This document shows, one piece after another, positions 9,923-18,648 of a stretch of 64,000 bases of DNA. The notes beneath the pieces were generated by a model. The model had not been told where the DNA came from and made no database searches. It was given only the letters and a program-made list of their open reading frames with translations. The position numbers and the translations under genes are program-made. Where the stretch lies: assembly GCF_003388735.1 (NCBI RefSeq), contig NZ_QUBQ01000008.1, positions 92,963-156,962 of the forward strand, given 5' to 3'. Numbering within the stretch: position 1 is the stretch's first letter; every line of letters starts with the position of its first letter. This DNA comes from Paenibacillus paeoniae (GTDB lineage: Bacteria; Bacillota; Bacilli; Paenibacillales; Paenibacillaceae).

Positions 9923-10591
9923 ATGATAAAATTTACATTTTTATTCCTGTGGCTGAGCTGGCTGCTGGGAAATCCCATAATTGCAGTAGTGGTACTGCTC
10001 TTAATTCTGTATGCGCTAGACCGCCGATTCATCGGGCTAACACCCAGTCTGTGGAAACCGTTCAAGCGAAGAAGCCGCATCTCCAAGCTGCGACAGCATA
10101 TCGCTTCCTCGCCAAGCGATGTTTCTTCCAAGCATGATCTTGCGCGATTGCTTATCGAGAGCAAGAAATTCAAGGAAGCCTCCACAGTGCTTGAGCCGCT
10201 GCAAGGTACGCTCGCGGATTCGGCGGAATACTGGGATGATTTGGGACACTCCTACTTGCAGCAGGGGAACATAGAGAAGGGAGAAGCTTATACGCTGCAA
10301 TCGTTGAAGCTGAATCCGAAAGTCAAGTACGGTGCTCCCTATTTACGTCTGGCAGCCGCGCGAATGAAGAAAAATCCGGAGCAAGCCTTGCATGCTCTAC
10401 AAGCTTTCCAAAACATCCATTCTTCTTCATGCGAGGCGTATTACAAGCTGGCGACCATCTATAAGGAAATGAACCGTATCGAGGAGTCAAAGCTGGCAGC
10501 CCAGGAAGGCCTTCGTTTGTACAAAGCCCTGCCGCGATACAGGAAACGATCGGAGCGCAAGTGGGCGGTTCGATTACTGCTCAAAAAATGA
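9923..10591 (+). CDS. Membrane-anchored TPR protein
   Basis: 222 residues. The first 35 are hydrophobic (one or two membrane segments, FTFLFLWLSWLLGNPIIAVVVLLLILYAL), followed by a basic stretch and about four tetratricopeptide-like helical hairpins (SKHDLARLLIESKKFKEAS, AEYWDDLGHSYLQQGNIEKGE, AYYKLATIYKEMNRIEES). Such proteins act as scaffolds; no partner is evident. The ATG at 9923 has GCGGAGG before it; a TTG at 9902 is less likely. The next gene, a sensor kinase, starts 24 bp on, suggesting one transcript and perhaps a shared role. A TATAAT at 9882-9887 is a candidate -10 box. Confidence 0.8.
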   Translation: MIKFTFLFLWLSWLLGNPIIAVVVLLLILYALDRRFIGLTPSLWKPFKRRSRISKLRQHIASSPSDVSSKHDLARLLIESKKFKEASTVLEPLQGTLADSAEYWDDLGHSYLQQGNIEKGEAYTLQSLKLNPKVKYGAPYLRLAAARMKKNPEQALHALQAFQNIHSSSCEAYYKLATIYKEMNRIEESKLAAQEGLRLYKALPRYRKRSERKWAVRLLLKK

Positions 10592-10615
10592 TCATAAAGG
10601 GGCAAGAGTGGACAG

Positions 10616-12364
10616 ATGCAGCGCAATGTATGGCTTATGGCAATCAGCGTGATCGCCGCGTTGATATTAACGAACAATACGGTCTATTACTTCTTGACGA
10701 AAAAAACGCTGGAAGACGGCCATAAGCAAGAGATGCTCCGGCTCGCGAAGCAAATCGAGCTATCTGTGGAACAAACCCGTAAAGGTGCGGAGTTCTACGA
10801 GCAGCAGATCGGCAGAGAGCTGAGGACGGCATCAATCGCCGCTCAATATGCACTTGATCCGGACATCGAGAAAGTAACGAGCGATCAGCTTCAGGAGCTT
10901 AGCGAGAAGCTCGATATTGCTCATATCAGTTTGCTCAAGCGAACTGAGGATGACATTGTGTTGTACCAATCTTCCGACCCCACGCAACTGGGAGCAAGTA
11001 CGAAGGCATGGAAGCCATGGCATGAAATTTTCCAGCAGCTATTCAAACAGGAAGCCGTGTCGAGCAACTGGCTAGGCCAGCAGATGACGAATTTTTGGAG
11101 CGGACCGTTCGAATCCTCGTCTACGGAGAAGAAGAAAATTTACAAATGGGGCTACTATTACGACGGAACGACGAACTATATCATCGATCCTTATGTTGAC
11201 TTCAAGAGCAGTCAAGAGACTTATATGCAGATCGCCGGAGTGGAGCGGCTGCTGATGGATTTGGTGGACAAGGATGAATCATTGCTGGAAATTGCAGTGT
11301 TCAATCCGCGAACGTTCCCTGATGGCATTCAATCGACGGATAGGGAGGGCGAACCGAAGGAACATGTTGTTCAGCGATCACTTCTGTTCGGCACGTATGG
11401 GATAAAGTCAGGCATTGATGTAAGCTCTGTCCAACAGGCCTATCATACGAATGGGATTGTGACGAATACAGATAAAGTAGATGGACGTCATATCTATAAG
11501 ATGTTTATTCCTGTATCGATGAGCGAACGCGATAGAAGCGCCGTAGATGAGTACGGCAATCCGCTCAACAACTATGTGCTTTCGATTATATCCGATTACG
11601 GCATTATTCAGGAAAAGCTGAACAAGCAATTTTTGAACCTGGGACTCATTATTTCGTTATTGACGCTGGCGAGCTTGGCTATCGCCATTATTGCGATGAG
11701 ATACGTTAAGCAATTTAGAGATAAGGCGGTTGCGGTGACGCAGGAGACGTATGCCGAGGAGATCAATAGCTTGTTCCATTCTATACGTGCCCAGAGACAT
11801 GACTTTATTAATCATGTACAGACCATTCACTCGCTGGCTGAGCTGAATAAGCATAAGGAACTAGTCGCTTATACGAAAGAGCTGACCGGTGAAATCAAGG
11901 TCATGAACGATATTATTAACATCGGCAACCCCGCAATCGCAGCGTTGATCCGGTCCAAGATTTCACAAGCGGAGGGACATAGAATCAACTTCCAATGCCG
12001 CTTCAATGGACTCAGATTGCAAGGGATGGGCGGCACGACGCTTGATATTAACCGGATATTGGGCAATCTGATCGACAATGCGTTCGACGAGGTGCTGAAG
12101 TATGATGAGGAGCAGCGTAATGTGCTTTTGATCGGCAACCAAACGGACCAAATTCTTGAATTTATGATTACGAATGAATGCCATCGAGCGAAGGCACAGG
12201 TGGCGAAGCCGCTGTTCGAAGCAGGCTATTCCACAAAGCAAAATCAACATCAGGGGCTTGGACTGGCCATTGTTAAAGGTATTGTCGATCGCTATAAAGG
12301 GGAAGTAAACGTCATAGCTGAGGGACAGAATCAACTAACCTTTATCATTCGTCTACCGTTATGA
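10616..12364 (+). CDS. Orphan sensor histidine kinase with Spo0B-type dimerisation helix
   Basis: 582 residues. A membrane segment at residues 5-25, an extracellular domain of about 310 residues, a second membrane segment (ISLLTLASLAIAIIAM), then a Spo0B/CitA-like helix with the phosphoacceptor His in RAQRHDFINHVQTIHSLAE and a short GHKL ATPase (ILGNLIDNAFDEVL, HQGLGLAIVKGIVDRY). This arrangement resembles the DcuS/CitA/AgrC lineage rather than the YesM or PhoR types elsewhere in the window. No response regulator gene is next to it, so the partner must be encoded elsewhere or the signal is passed through the upstream TPR protein (inference). Confidence 0.85.
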   Translation: MQRNVWLMAISVIAALILTNNTVYYFLTKKTLEDGHKQEMLRLAKQIELSVEQTRKGAEFYEQQIGRELRTASIAAQYALDPDIEKVTSDQLQELSEKLDIAHISLLKRTEDDIVLYQSSDPTQLGASTKAWKPWHEIFQQLFKQEAVSSNWLGQQMTNFWSGPFESSSTEKKKIYKWGYYYDGTTNYIIDPYVDFKSSQETYMQIAGVERLLMDLVDKDESLLEIAVFNPRTFPDGIQSTDREGEPKEHVVQRSLLFGTYGIKSGIDVSSVQQAYHTNGIVTNTDKVDGRHIYKMFIPVSMSERDRSAVDEYGNPLNNYVLSIISDYGIIQEKLNKQFLNLGLIISLLTLASLAIAIIAMRYVKQFRDKAVAVTQETYAEEINSLFHSIRAQRHDFINHVQTIHSLAELNKHKELVAYTKELTGEIKVMNDIINIGNPAIAALIRSKISQAEGHRINFQCRFNGLRLQGMGGTTLDINRILGNLIDNAFDEVLKYDEEQRNVLLIGNQTDQILEFMITNECHRAKAQVAKPLFEAGYSTKQNQHQGLGLAIVKGIVDRYKGEVNVIAEGQNQLTFIIRLPL

Positions 12365-12390
12365 CAGCGGGATAAGCACATCATGGAATG

Positions 12391-12432
12391 AACGTCATCG
12401 GCGGAACGCATTCGTCGCTATGACGTTTTTTC
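12391..12432 (+). terminator. Rho-independent terminator after the orphan kinase gene
   Basis: AACGTCAT and ATGACGTT form a perfect 8-bp stem (extended imperfectly inward) followed by TTTTTTCTG. It ends the TPR-kinase transcript. A TATAAT at 12436-12441 right after it could belong to the promoter of the next operon. Confidence 0.75.
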
Positions 12433-12486
12433 TGTTATAATAGTAAGAATGCATTGTACGGGAAAGAAAGAGGGTGACGAACTCCT

Positions 12487-14076
12487 ATGCGCCTCGACGA
12501 GAAGCTGCAGGCTGCCCTCGAGCAGCAGCTTGGCAACCATGTATCCGGCACCATCATTAAACGGGGCTGGAGTTATTATAAAGGCGGTTATGTACAGAAC
12601 GCAAAAGAAACGGTTCATCATACGTTGACCGGAATTGTACGCGGCACGGACCTTTATGCTGTCGTTATGGATGCGGAGCATTTTGGCTACAGTACGTGTA
12701 CTTGTCCGTTTAATGACTATTGCAAACATATGGTCGCTGTATATTTTCAATATTACGCTGAAGTTGGCGGAGGAGAGGCGGCTGCGGAGCGGTCTTACTT
12801 CCGCATGCTTGGATTGGTTCCGGCGAGCGAAGTCGCTAAGCGGGAAGAGCCTGCTCCAGATCAGACCGGCATACAAATTTTTCCCGGGAAAGAGGGGACA
12901 GCTTTGGAATGGCTTGGCTGGATGGAGAAGGAGTACGGCGAGAGCTGGAAGAAGTGCCGCCACTCTCTCCATGCCCTGCAGCCTGTTCTCTCCAGCCTAA
13001 AGGGATTGTCCAAGGATTGGGAGCCGCCACAGCGGCGACTGCACTGGGCGACTGCGATTATGTTCGTATTGGAACAGGCGGAGCTTGCGATTAACACGGT
13101 CGATAGCTTCAGCCGGTATTATCATGAGATGTCGTTCCTGAGAATGGCAGAGCCTTGGGTTGAGCATCTGAATACGCTTGCCGGGGAACTCGACCCACTC
13201 GATATGGGCGATGGTGAGCAAGCCTGGAGCGATGACCTGGTTGAACGGATGAGACAGCGCGCGCTTGATACGGATCGCCAGCTGTTTGAGTGGGGTAATA
13301 TGTACCTGGCCTTCTGTGAGAAGCTCTCGGTTGATCCGAACTGGCATCAGCGGGAGCTGGAATCATTGCTTGCAGAACTGGATAAGGCGCCTGAAGGTGA
13401 ACGCAATGAGTCGTTTCTGCATGCTGCCATTGGCATGTTGTATTTTGTAAAAGGCGAGGATGAGAAATCAATCCATTCTTTCTCTCAAGGAGCCTTTGAA
13501 CGTATTCAGAAGCTGATTTATCCTTGCGTCGCCCAGCGTATGGAAGCGAAGCAGTGGGATCTAGTAGATCGCTGGATGAGCTTCCTCTATGAATGCGTGT
13601 ATCAGAACCGGAATGCGCGCAACATCGGACCTTTTATGGCGCTATGCCGCAGGGCGGACGAGGATCGTCCGGAACTTCCGACATGGTTCAGTTATATGAC
13701 AGAGCTGCTGCCGTATTCGTACTCGGAGTTGTCGGAACATTGGCTTAGCTTGCAAAGGTATGAGGATTGGGCGGATCTGCAAATGTTCATTGGCGTGAAG
13801 GCTGAGGAGATTGATGCAGCAGCCGCCAGAGAGGTGGCCAAGGGGGCTCCGCAAGTGCTGCTGCCGCTCTACCATCAATCAGTAGACAGTGCGATTGCTT
13901 CGCGGAACAGGCAGGGCTACCGGCTGGCAGTCAAGCAGCTTAAGAAGCTGGAGAAGCTGTACAAATCCATGAAGGAAACGGCGAAGTGGGAGAGCTACTT
14001 GTTGGAGTTGGTTACAAAAAATCAACGTCTGCGAGCGTTGCAGGAAGAGCTGTGGAAAGGGAAGATCATCACATGA
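12487..14076 (+). CDS. ywqB: SWIM zinc-finger protein, YwqB-like
   Basis: 529 residues. The SWIM finger CxCx5CxH reads CTCPFNDYCKH at about residues 75-85; the rest is a helical region without other motifs. SWIM domains bind zinc and mediate DNA or protein contacts. It overlaps the SNF2 helicase gene by four bases (ATGA), the same pairing as ywqB-ywqA in Bacillus subtilis, so the two proteins probably act together. The physiological role of the pair is not established. Confidence 0.85.
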   Translation: MRLDEKLQAALEQQLGNHVSGTIIKRGWSYYKGGYVQNAKETVHHTLTGIVRGTDLYAVVMDAEHFGYSTCTCPFNDYCKHMVAVYFQYYAEVGGGEAAAERSYFRMLGLVPASEVAKREEPAPDQTGIQIFPGKEGTALEWLGWMEKEYGESWKKCRHSLHALQPVLSSLKGLSKDWEPPQRRLHWATAIMFVLEQAELAINTVDSFSRYYHEMSFLRMAEPWVEHLNTLAGELDPLDMGDGEQAWSDDLVERMRQRALDTDRQLFEWGNMYLAFCEKLSVDPNWHQRELESLLAELDKAPEGERNESFLHAAIGMLYFVKGEDEKSIHSFSQGAFERIQKLIYPCVAQRMEAKQWDLVDRWMSFLYECVYQNRNARNIGPFMALCRRADEDRPELPTWFSYMTELLPYSYSELSEHWLSLQRYEDWADLQMFIGVKAEEIDAAAAREVAKGAPQVLLPLYHQSVDSAIASRNRQGYRLAVKQLKKLEKLYKSMKETAKWESYLLELVTKNQRLRALQEELWKGKIIT

Positions 14077-16955
14077 GAACGCTGACCAGCTCGAGAGAAT
14101 GGACAATTGACGGATTATGGAGCGGAGAACCTAGCGAAGGCGGTATCCTGCTAACCGGCATTGAACGTAAAGATATTGCTGAAGGGAAGCATAGGACGCT
14201 GTTATTCGGCTGGCATAAGGCGTCATGGTACGGGGCCAAAATTGAAGAACAGCGTATTGGCGCGCAATTGTTTCTGAAACTGTCTCCTCTTCTTGCTATC
14301 GATTACTTATCGGCACCCGCGCCTGTGCGTCTGATGCGTATTTCTTGGTCCCCGCGAATGACCATCATAATGGAGATAGCGGCCTTGATCAGGGAAGCTC
14401 TCATACACGGCTGGTATAAGCCGGATTGGAGTCAGTGGTCGGAGGAAAAAAGGGCCTGGGCTGTATCCATTCCGGATGAGCGTGTGGACTTAAGAGAGCA
14501 GTGGGAGCAATTGCTTCAGCAAGCAGCCCAATACGGGGACGCTGACATTCACAGTTGGCTTGGAGAAGCGCTGGATGAAATGATAGAGGGAGATCAGGAG
14601 GCTGGCGCTCTCTGGCGTTCGATCGCTGCGTCTGCAGGGGAGAGCGTCTTGAAGCGGAAGGGACCAGACGAATCTGAATGGCTGGTTGCGATCGGCCTCG
14701 AGAAGGATATGCTGCCGTTCCGCGTAGCGCTGCAATTGGCTGAGCCAGCGGAAGGGAGAAGCTGGCGTTTGCGGCCGGCCTTGCAGCATCGAGAGGGCGG
14801 AGAGTGGATTCCGCTTGAGACGGATGCCCCTGGCTATCCTCCTGCCCCCGAATTGCCGGAAGAGTGGGAGCCTTATTTGGCATTAAAGCTCGAGAAAGAA
14901 GAAGCGAAATGGGCTGGCGTGCTGACTCATCTGGATGAGGAGACGTCCGGGACGATTCGAAAGTTTCTTAGCGAGCAAGAGGCATGGACATTCCTGGAGC
15001 ATGAGAGCATCGCCCTTCTGGAGGCGGGCATACCAGTGCTGCTGCCTGCATGGTGGGAAGCGGTACGCTCCAGAAAGCTTCGGCTAAAGGCCAAGATGAA
15101 GTCTTCGGTAGGTTCTTCTGCCCAGTCGCTGTTCGGGCTGGATCAGATCGTCCAATTTGACTGGAAGCTGGCGCTGGGCGATGTCCAATTGACGGAAGGC
15201 GAATTTCTCCGAATGGCGGAGGAGAACAAACGGTTGTTCCAGATCGGGAATGAATGGGTTCATCTGGATCCGCAAGATGTCGCGGAAATCCGTCAGTGGA
15301 TGAAGCGAGTCGGTAAACGAAAAGGATTGTCGTTCCGAGATGTGCTGGAGATGCATTTGCGCGGTGGCGCTGACCTGGATATGGACACAGAGGATTCCCA
15401 TGACTTGAAGACAGAGGTGGAGCTGAACGAGCATTTGGCAGCTTGGCTGGAGCAACTCCAACAGGTGAATAAGCTGCCTGCAGTTGAACCTCCATCCTGG
15501 TTCAAGGGCGAGCTTCGCCCTTACCAGCAACAAGGTGTCTCTTGGCTGCTGTTTCTCCGCAAATATGGATTTGGGGGCATATTGGCTGATGACATGGGCC
15601 TCGGCAAGACGATCCAGTTCATGGCTTATCTGGCAACGGTGAAAGAGTATGAAGTAGGAGCAGGCGGGCCGTCGCTGCTTATTTGTCCAACCTCCGTTAT
15701 CGGCAACTGGGAGAAGGAGATCGCCAGATTCGCCCCAACCCTGCGAACCGTACTTCATTACGGAAGCAAGCGGCCCAAGGGCGAAGAACTGGAGGAGTCC
15801 GTTCGCGGAGCGGATCTCGTTCTAACCTCTTACTCGCTGGCTCAGCTTGACGAAGAAGAGCTGGCGCGTGTGCATTGGAACGCCTTATGCCTGGACGAAG
15901 CACAGAACATCAAGAATGTGTACACGAAGCAATCGGGGGCTATTCGAAGGCTTCAGTCCCGTCATCGAATTGCACTGACGGGTACACCGATGGAGAATCG
16001 TCTGACGGAGCTGTGGTCCATCTATGATTTCGTTAACCCGGGCTATCTTGGCAGCCTTCACGATTTCCGGAAAGCGGTTGTCGCGCCAATCGAGCGGTCC
16101 AGGGACAAGGAGATGATCGATGGGCTGCAGCGGTGGGTTAAGCCGTTCATGCTTCGACGTGTCAAAAAAGATCCGCTTATTCAATTGTCCTTGCCGGACA
16201 AGATTGAATCCAAGAGCTATATGACATTGACGACAGAGCAAGGCACGCTGTATGAGAACATCGTATCGGACTTGATGGAGAAGCTGAATACGCTGGATGC
16301 CATGCAGCGTCGCGGCATTATTTTATCGAGTCTGACCAAGCTGAAGCAGCTTTGCGACCATCCTTCGTTATTGCTCAAGGAGAGTGGTGATACTGCCTGG
16401 GAAGTCGGTCGTTCGGCCAAAATGGCCCGCTTGCTGGAGATGTGTGAGGAGATCGCAGCTGAAGGGGAGCGCTGTCTTATTTTCACGCAATATGTTGAGA
16501 TGGGTCAGCATATTCAGGCCATGCTTGAGAAGGGATTGGGTGTTCCTGTGCCTTACTTGCACGGAGGCGTGCCGAAGGCAAAGCGTGACGAAATGATCAC
16601 TGAGTTCCAATCTGACGATGAGCCTCGTTGCGCATTTGTGCTGTCGCTCAAAGCCGGCGGGACTGGACTGAACTTGACAGCGGCCAATCATGTTTTCCAT
16701 TTCGACCGCTGGTGGAATCCGGCAGTCGAGAATCAGGCTACGGATCGCGCGTTCCGTATTGGACAGACCAAGCAGGTGCAGGTTCATAAATTTATTACGC
16801 TTGGTACGCTGGAAGAGAAGATCGATGAGATGATCGATAGCAAGCAATCGCTGAGCGAACAGGTTGTGAGCGGTTCGGAGAATTGGATTACCGAGCTTAA
16901 TACCGACGAGCTGCGAGAATTGTTCGCGCTTCGCGAGGGCTGGCTGAAAGGGTGA
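14073..16955 (+). CDS. ywqA: SNF2-family DNA helicase/translocase, YwqA-like
   Basis: 960 residues from the ATG overlapping the previous stop. An N-terminal region of about 480 residues (family-specific bacterial SNF2 extension) precedes the two RecA-like lobes: motif I DDMGLGKTIQ, motif II as LDEAQNIKN (DEAQ form), motif III ALTGTPMENR, motif V LKAGGTGLNLTAANHV and motif VI DRAFRIGQTKQV. These are the marks of an ATP-driven double-stranded DNA translocase. It is coupled to the SWIM protein gene. An upstream in-frame ATG at 13986 would lie deep inside ywqB and has no ribosome site, so it is rejected. Confidence 0.93.
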   Translation: MRTLTSSREWTIDGLWSGEPSEGGILLTGIERKDIAEGKHRTLLFGWHKASWYGAKIEEQRIGAQLFLKLSPLLAIDYLSAPAPVRLMRISWSPRMTIIMEIAALIREALIHGWYKPDWSQWSEEKRAWAVSIPDERVDLREQWEQLLQQAAQYGDADIHSWLGEALDEMIEGDQEAGALWRSIAASAGESVLKRKGPDESEWLVAIGLEKDMLPFRVALQLAEPAEGRSWRLRPALQHREGGEWIPLETDAPGYPPAPELPEEWEPYLALKLEKEEAKWAGVLTHLDEETSGTIRKFLSEQEAWTFLEHESIALLEAGIPVLLPAWWEAVRSRKLRLKAKMKSSVGSSAQSLFGLDQIVQFDWKLALGDVQLTEGEFLRMAEENKRLFQIGNEWVHLDPQDVAEIRQWMKRVGKRKGLSFRDVLEMHLRGGADLDMDTEDSHDLKTEVELNEHLAAWLEQLQQVNKLPAVEPPSWFKGELRPYQQQGVSWLLFLRKYGFGGILADDMGLGKTIQFMAYLATVKEYEVGAGGPSLLICPTSVIGNWEKEIARFAPTLRTVLHYGSKRPKGEELEESVRGADLVLTSYSLAQLDEEELARVHWNALCLDEAQNIKNVYTKQSGAIRRLQSRHRIALTGTPMENRLTELWSIYDFVNPGYLGSLHDFRKAVVAPIERSRDKEMIDGLQRWVKPFMLRRVKKDPLIQLSLPDKIESKSYMTLTTEQGTLYENIVSDLMEKLNTLDAMQRRGIILSSLTKLKQLCDHPSLLLKESGDTAWEVGRSAKMARLLEMCEEIAAEGERCLIFTQYVEMGQHIQAMLEKGLGVPVPYLHGGVPKAKRDEMITEFQSDDEPRCAFVLSLKAGGTGLNLTAANHVFHFDRWWNPAVENQATDRAFRIGQTKQVQVHKFITLGTLEEKIDEMIDSKQSLSEQVVSGSENWITELNTDELRELFALREGWLKG

Positions 16956-16960
16956 TAGCA

Positions 16961-17152
16961 ATGGCTGGAGAGGGATTGCAGGATCGAATCAATCGTCTGA
17001 AGCTTGAGGGCAAGGTGGCGGATCGGGAGGAACAAGCTGAGGGGCAATCGGGCTCCGGGCAGGCTGCCGATCCAGGTCCAGTCCATGCGAATGAGCATTG
17101 GCGGGCATTATACGCACGGGTACGAGCGGTCACGGAAGGACTTCGTCGGTAA
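16961..17152 (+). CDS. Small hypothetical protein after the SNF2 helicase
   Basis: 63 residues, hydrophilic and charged (LQDRINRLKLEGKVADREEQAEG ...), with a possible N-terminal helix and a Gly/Ala/Pro-rich middle. It starts at an ATG 6 bp after the helicase stop with AAAGGGTGA as ribosome site, so it is probably translated as the third gene of the ywqBA unit. No motif or family is recognised, and it could be a small accessory factor. Confidence 0.5.
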   Translation: MAGEGLQDRINRLKLEGKVADREEQAEGQSGSGQAADPGPVHANEHWRALYARVRAVTEGLRR

Positions 17153-17268
17153 CAATAGAATTATATCCCTTTCTGTCGGTTTTTTTAGCCTCGTTCCCGT
17201 ATGGGCAGTAAGGCTATAATAGAAATACGATCGGGGAACATGTATCTCTGCGAGGAGGATTTCCTACG

Positions 17269-18633
17269 TTGAAGAAAAGCTATATTCTAATTGCTGTTCT
17301 TCTTGTCATCATGACGAATGCGGCTGCATGCAGCGCTGATAAGCCTAAGGACCCCCATGATCAGGAAGACACTTACCGAGAAGTAACGCTGTCGTTGCGA
17401 CATACGCAGATTAAGGAAACGAGCAAGACCCGTCTGAGATTGCTGGAGGACGTTGTCGCCAAGACGATGGCTGAGAACAAAGGCGTTACGTTCAAGATGG
17501 AAGGCATCGAGGAGATCGTCAATCGCGATACAAAGCTGAAGCAGGAGATGGCTGCCGGCAATCCGCCCGACATATTCGAAGTGTTCGGCGGCGCTGATCT
17601 GAAGCTGTACGTCAAAGCTAACCGTATGCTGGATTTGACGCCGATCCTCAAGGAGCTTGATCTCATGGACAAATTCCGCAGTCTGGATGAATTCACGATT
17701 GACGGCAAAGTATACGGCGTTCCGTATGGCGGGTATAGCGAAGGATTGTTCTATAACAAAAAAATATTCAGCAGCCTGAACTTGGACATTCCTGAGACCT
17801 GGGATGAGCTGATGGAGACGGCGGAAACGATCAAGAAAGCAGGTTATGTACCTTTCGGACTGGCGGCCAAGGACGCCTGGATGACGGGCATGATGTGGAA
17901 TACAATCATGGAGAGATACGTCGGCATCGAAGCGTTCAACAAGCTGGTAACGGGCGAGACGAAGTGGTCGGACCCGCAGTTCATCAAAGGCTTCGAGGCC
18001 TATGCTGAGATCGTAAACAAGGACTACTTTACAAGAGGCGCTCTCGGCCTGCTGACCCCGGCGCAAGGCTCGCAGCTTCTGCGGGGCCAGGCAGCGATGG
18101 TCTTCACAGGCACATGGGATGCCGTCCACTTCACGAGTCAGGATGCCGGAGGACTACAGGGGCAAATCGGCTTCTTCGCTTTCCCTTCCATACCGGGCGG
18201 ACTGGGTGATCAGCATTCCATTAATGCTTCTTATTCCAATGGATTCGGGTTTTCATCAACGTTGTCGAAGGAACAGATGGACATTGTCAAAAAGTTTATC
18301 GCCAACTTCTTCAATGAAGAGGTGCAGAAGCGGGCTCTCAAGGAAGACAAGCTGCTTCCTTCAATGAAATTATCTGACCTTTCCGACATCGATCCGCTAA
18401 TGAGCGAAGTGTTGACTGTCATGACGAATGCTTCCAGCTCGTGGCCGGCTTTTGATGCGATTGTACAGCCTGTCGTAACCGCCGAGATCGGCATTCGACT
18501 GCAGGAGCTGCTCGGCGGTCTGAGCACATCAGAGGAAGTGGCCGCCAATATTCAAGCCGCCCAGGACAAGGCGAATGCCGCGCAAGTGAAGTCGTCCGGA
18601 CTCGGCACTCCCCCCGCGTGGGAAAGCAAATAG
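17269..18633 (+). CDS. Extracellular sugar-binding lipoprotein (family 1 type), no permease nearby
   Basis: 454 residues starting at TTG 17269 behind the strong site GCGAGGAGG. Lipoprotein signal peptide with lipobox NAAAC near residue 22. The mature part is a standard-sized CUT1 binding protein (blocks such as EMAAGNPPDIFEVFGG, VYGVPYGGYSEGLFYNKKIF, IPETWDELMETAETIKKAGYVPFGL, LLRGQAAMVFTGTWD). It is followed after 15 bp by a YesM-like kinase, a YesN-like regulator and a GH3 hexosaminidase, with no transporter genes. Its likely role is either binding protein for a distant importer or extracellular sensory partner of the kinase. A TATAAT at 17214-17219 may be its -10 box. Confidence 0.9.
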   Translation: MKKSYILIAVLLVIMTNAAACSADKPKDPHDQEDTYREVTLSLRHTQIKETSKTRLRLLEDVVAKTMAENKGVTFKMEGIEEIVNRDTKLKQEMAAGNPPDIFEVFGGADLKLYVKANRMLDLTPILKELDLMDKFRSLDEFTIDGKVYGVPYGGYSEGLFYNKKIFSSLNLDIPETWDELMETAETIKKAGYVPFGLAAKDAWMTGMMWNTIMERYVGIEAFNKLVTGETKWSDPQFIKGFEAYAEIVNKDYFTRGALGLLTPAQGSQLLRGQAAMVFTGTWDAVHFTSQDAGGLQGQIGFFAFPSIPGGLGDQHSINASYSNGFGFSSTLSKEQMDIVKKFIANFFNEEVQKRALKEDKLLPSMKLSDLSDIDPLMSEVLTVMTNASSSWPAFDAIVQPVVTAEIGIRLQELLGGLSTSEEVAANIQAAQDKANAAQVKSSGLGTPPAWESK

Positions 18634-18648
18634 GGGGCCATAGCTTAC

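Noticed and set aside
13986..14072. Earlier start for the SNF2 helicase
   Set aside because: It lies inside ywqB in another frame and has no ribosome site; the ATGA overlap at 14073 is the usual coupling.
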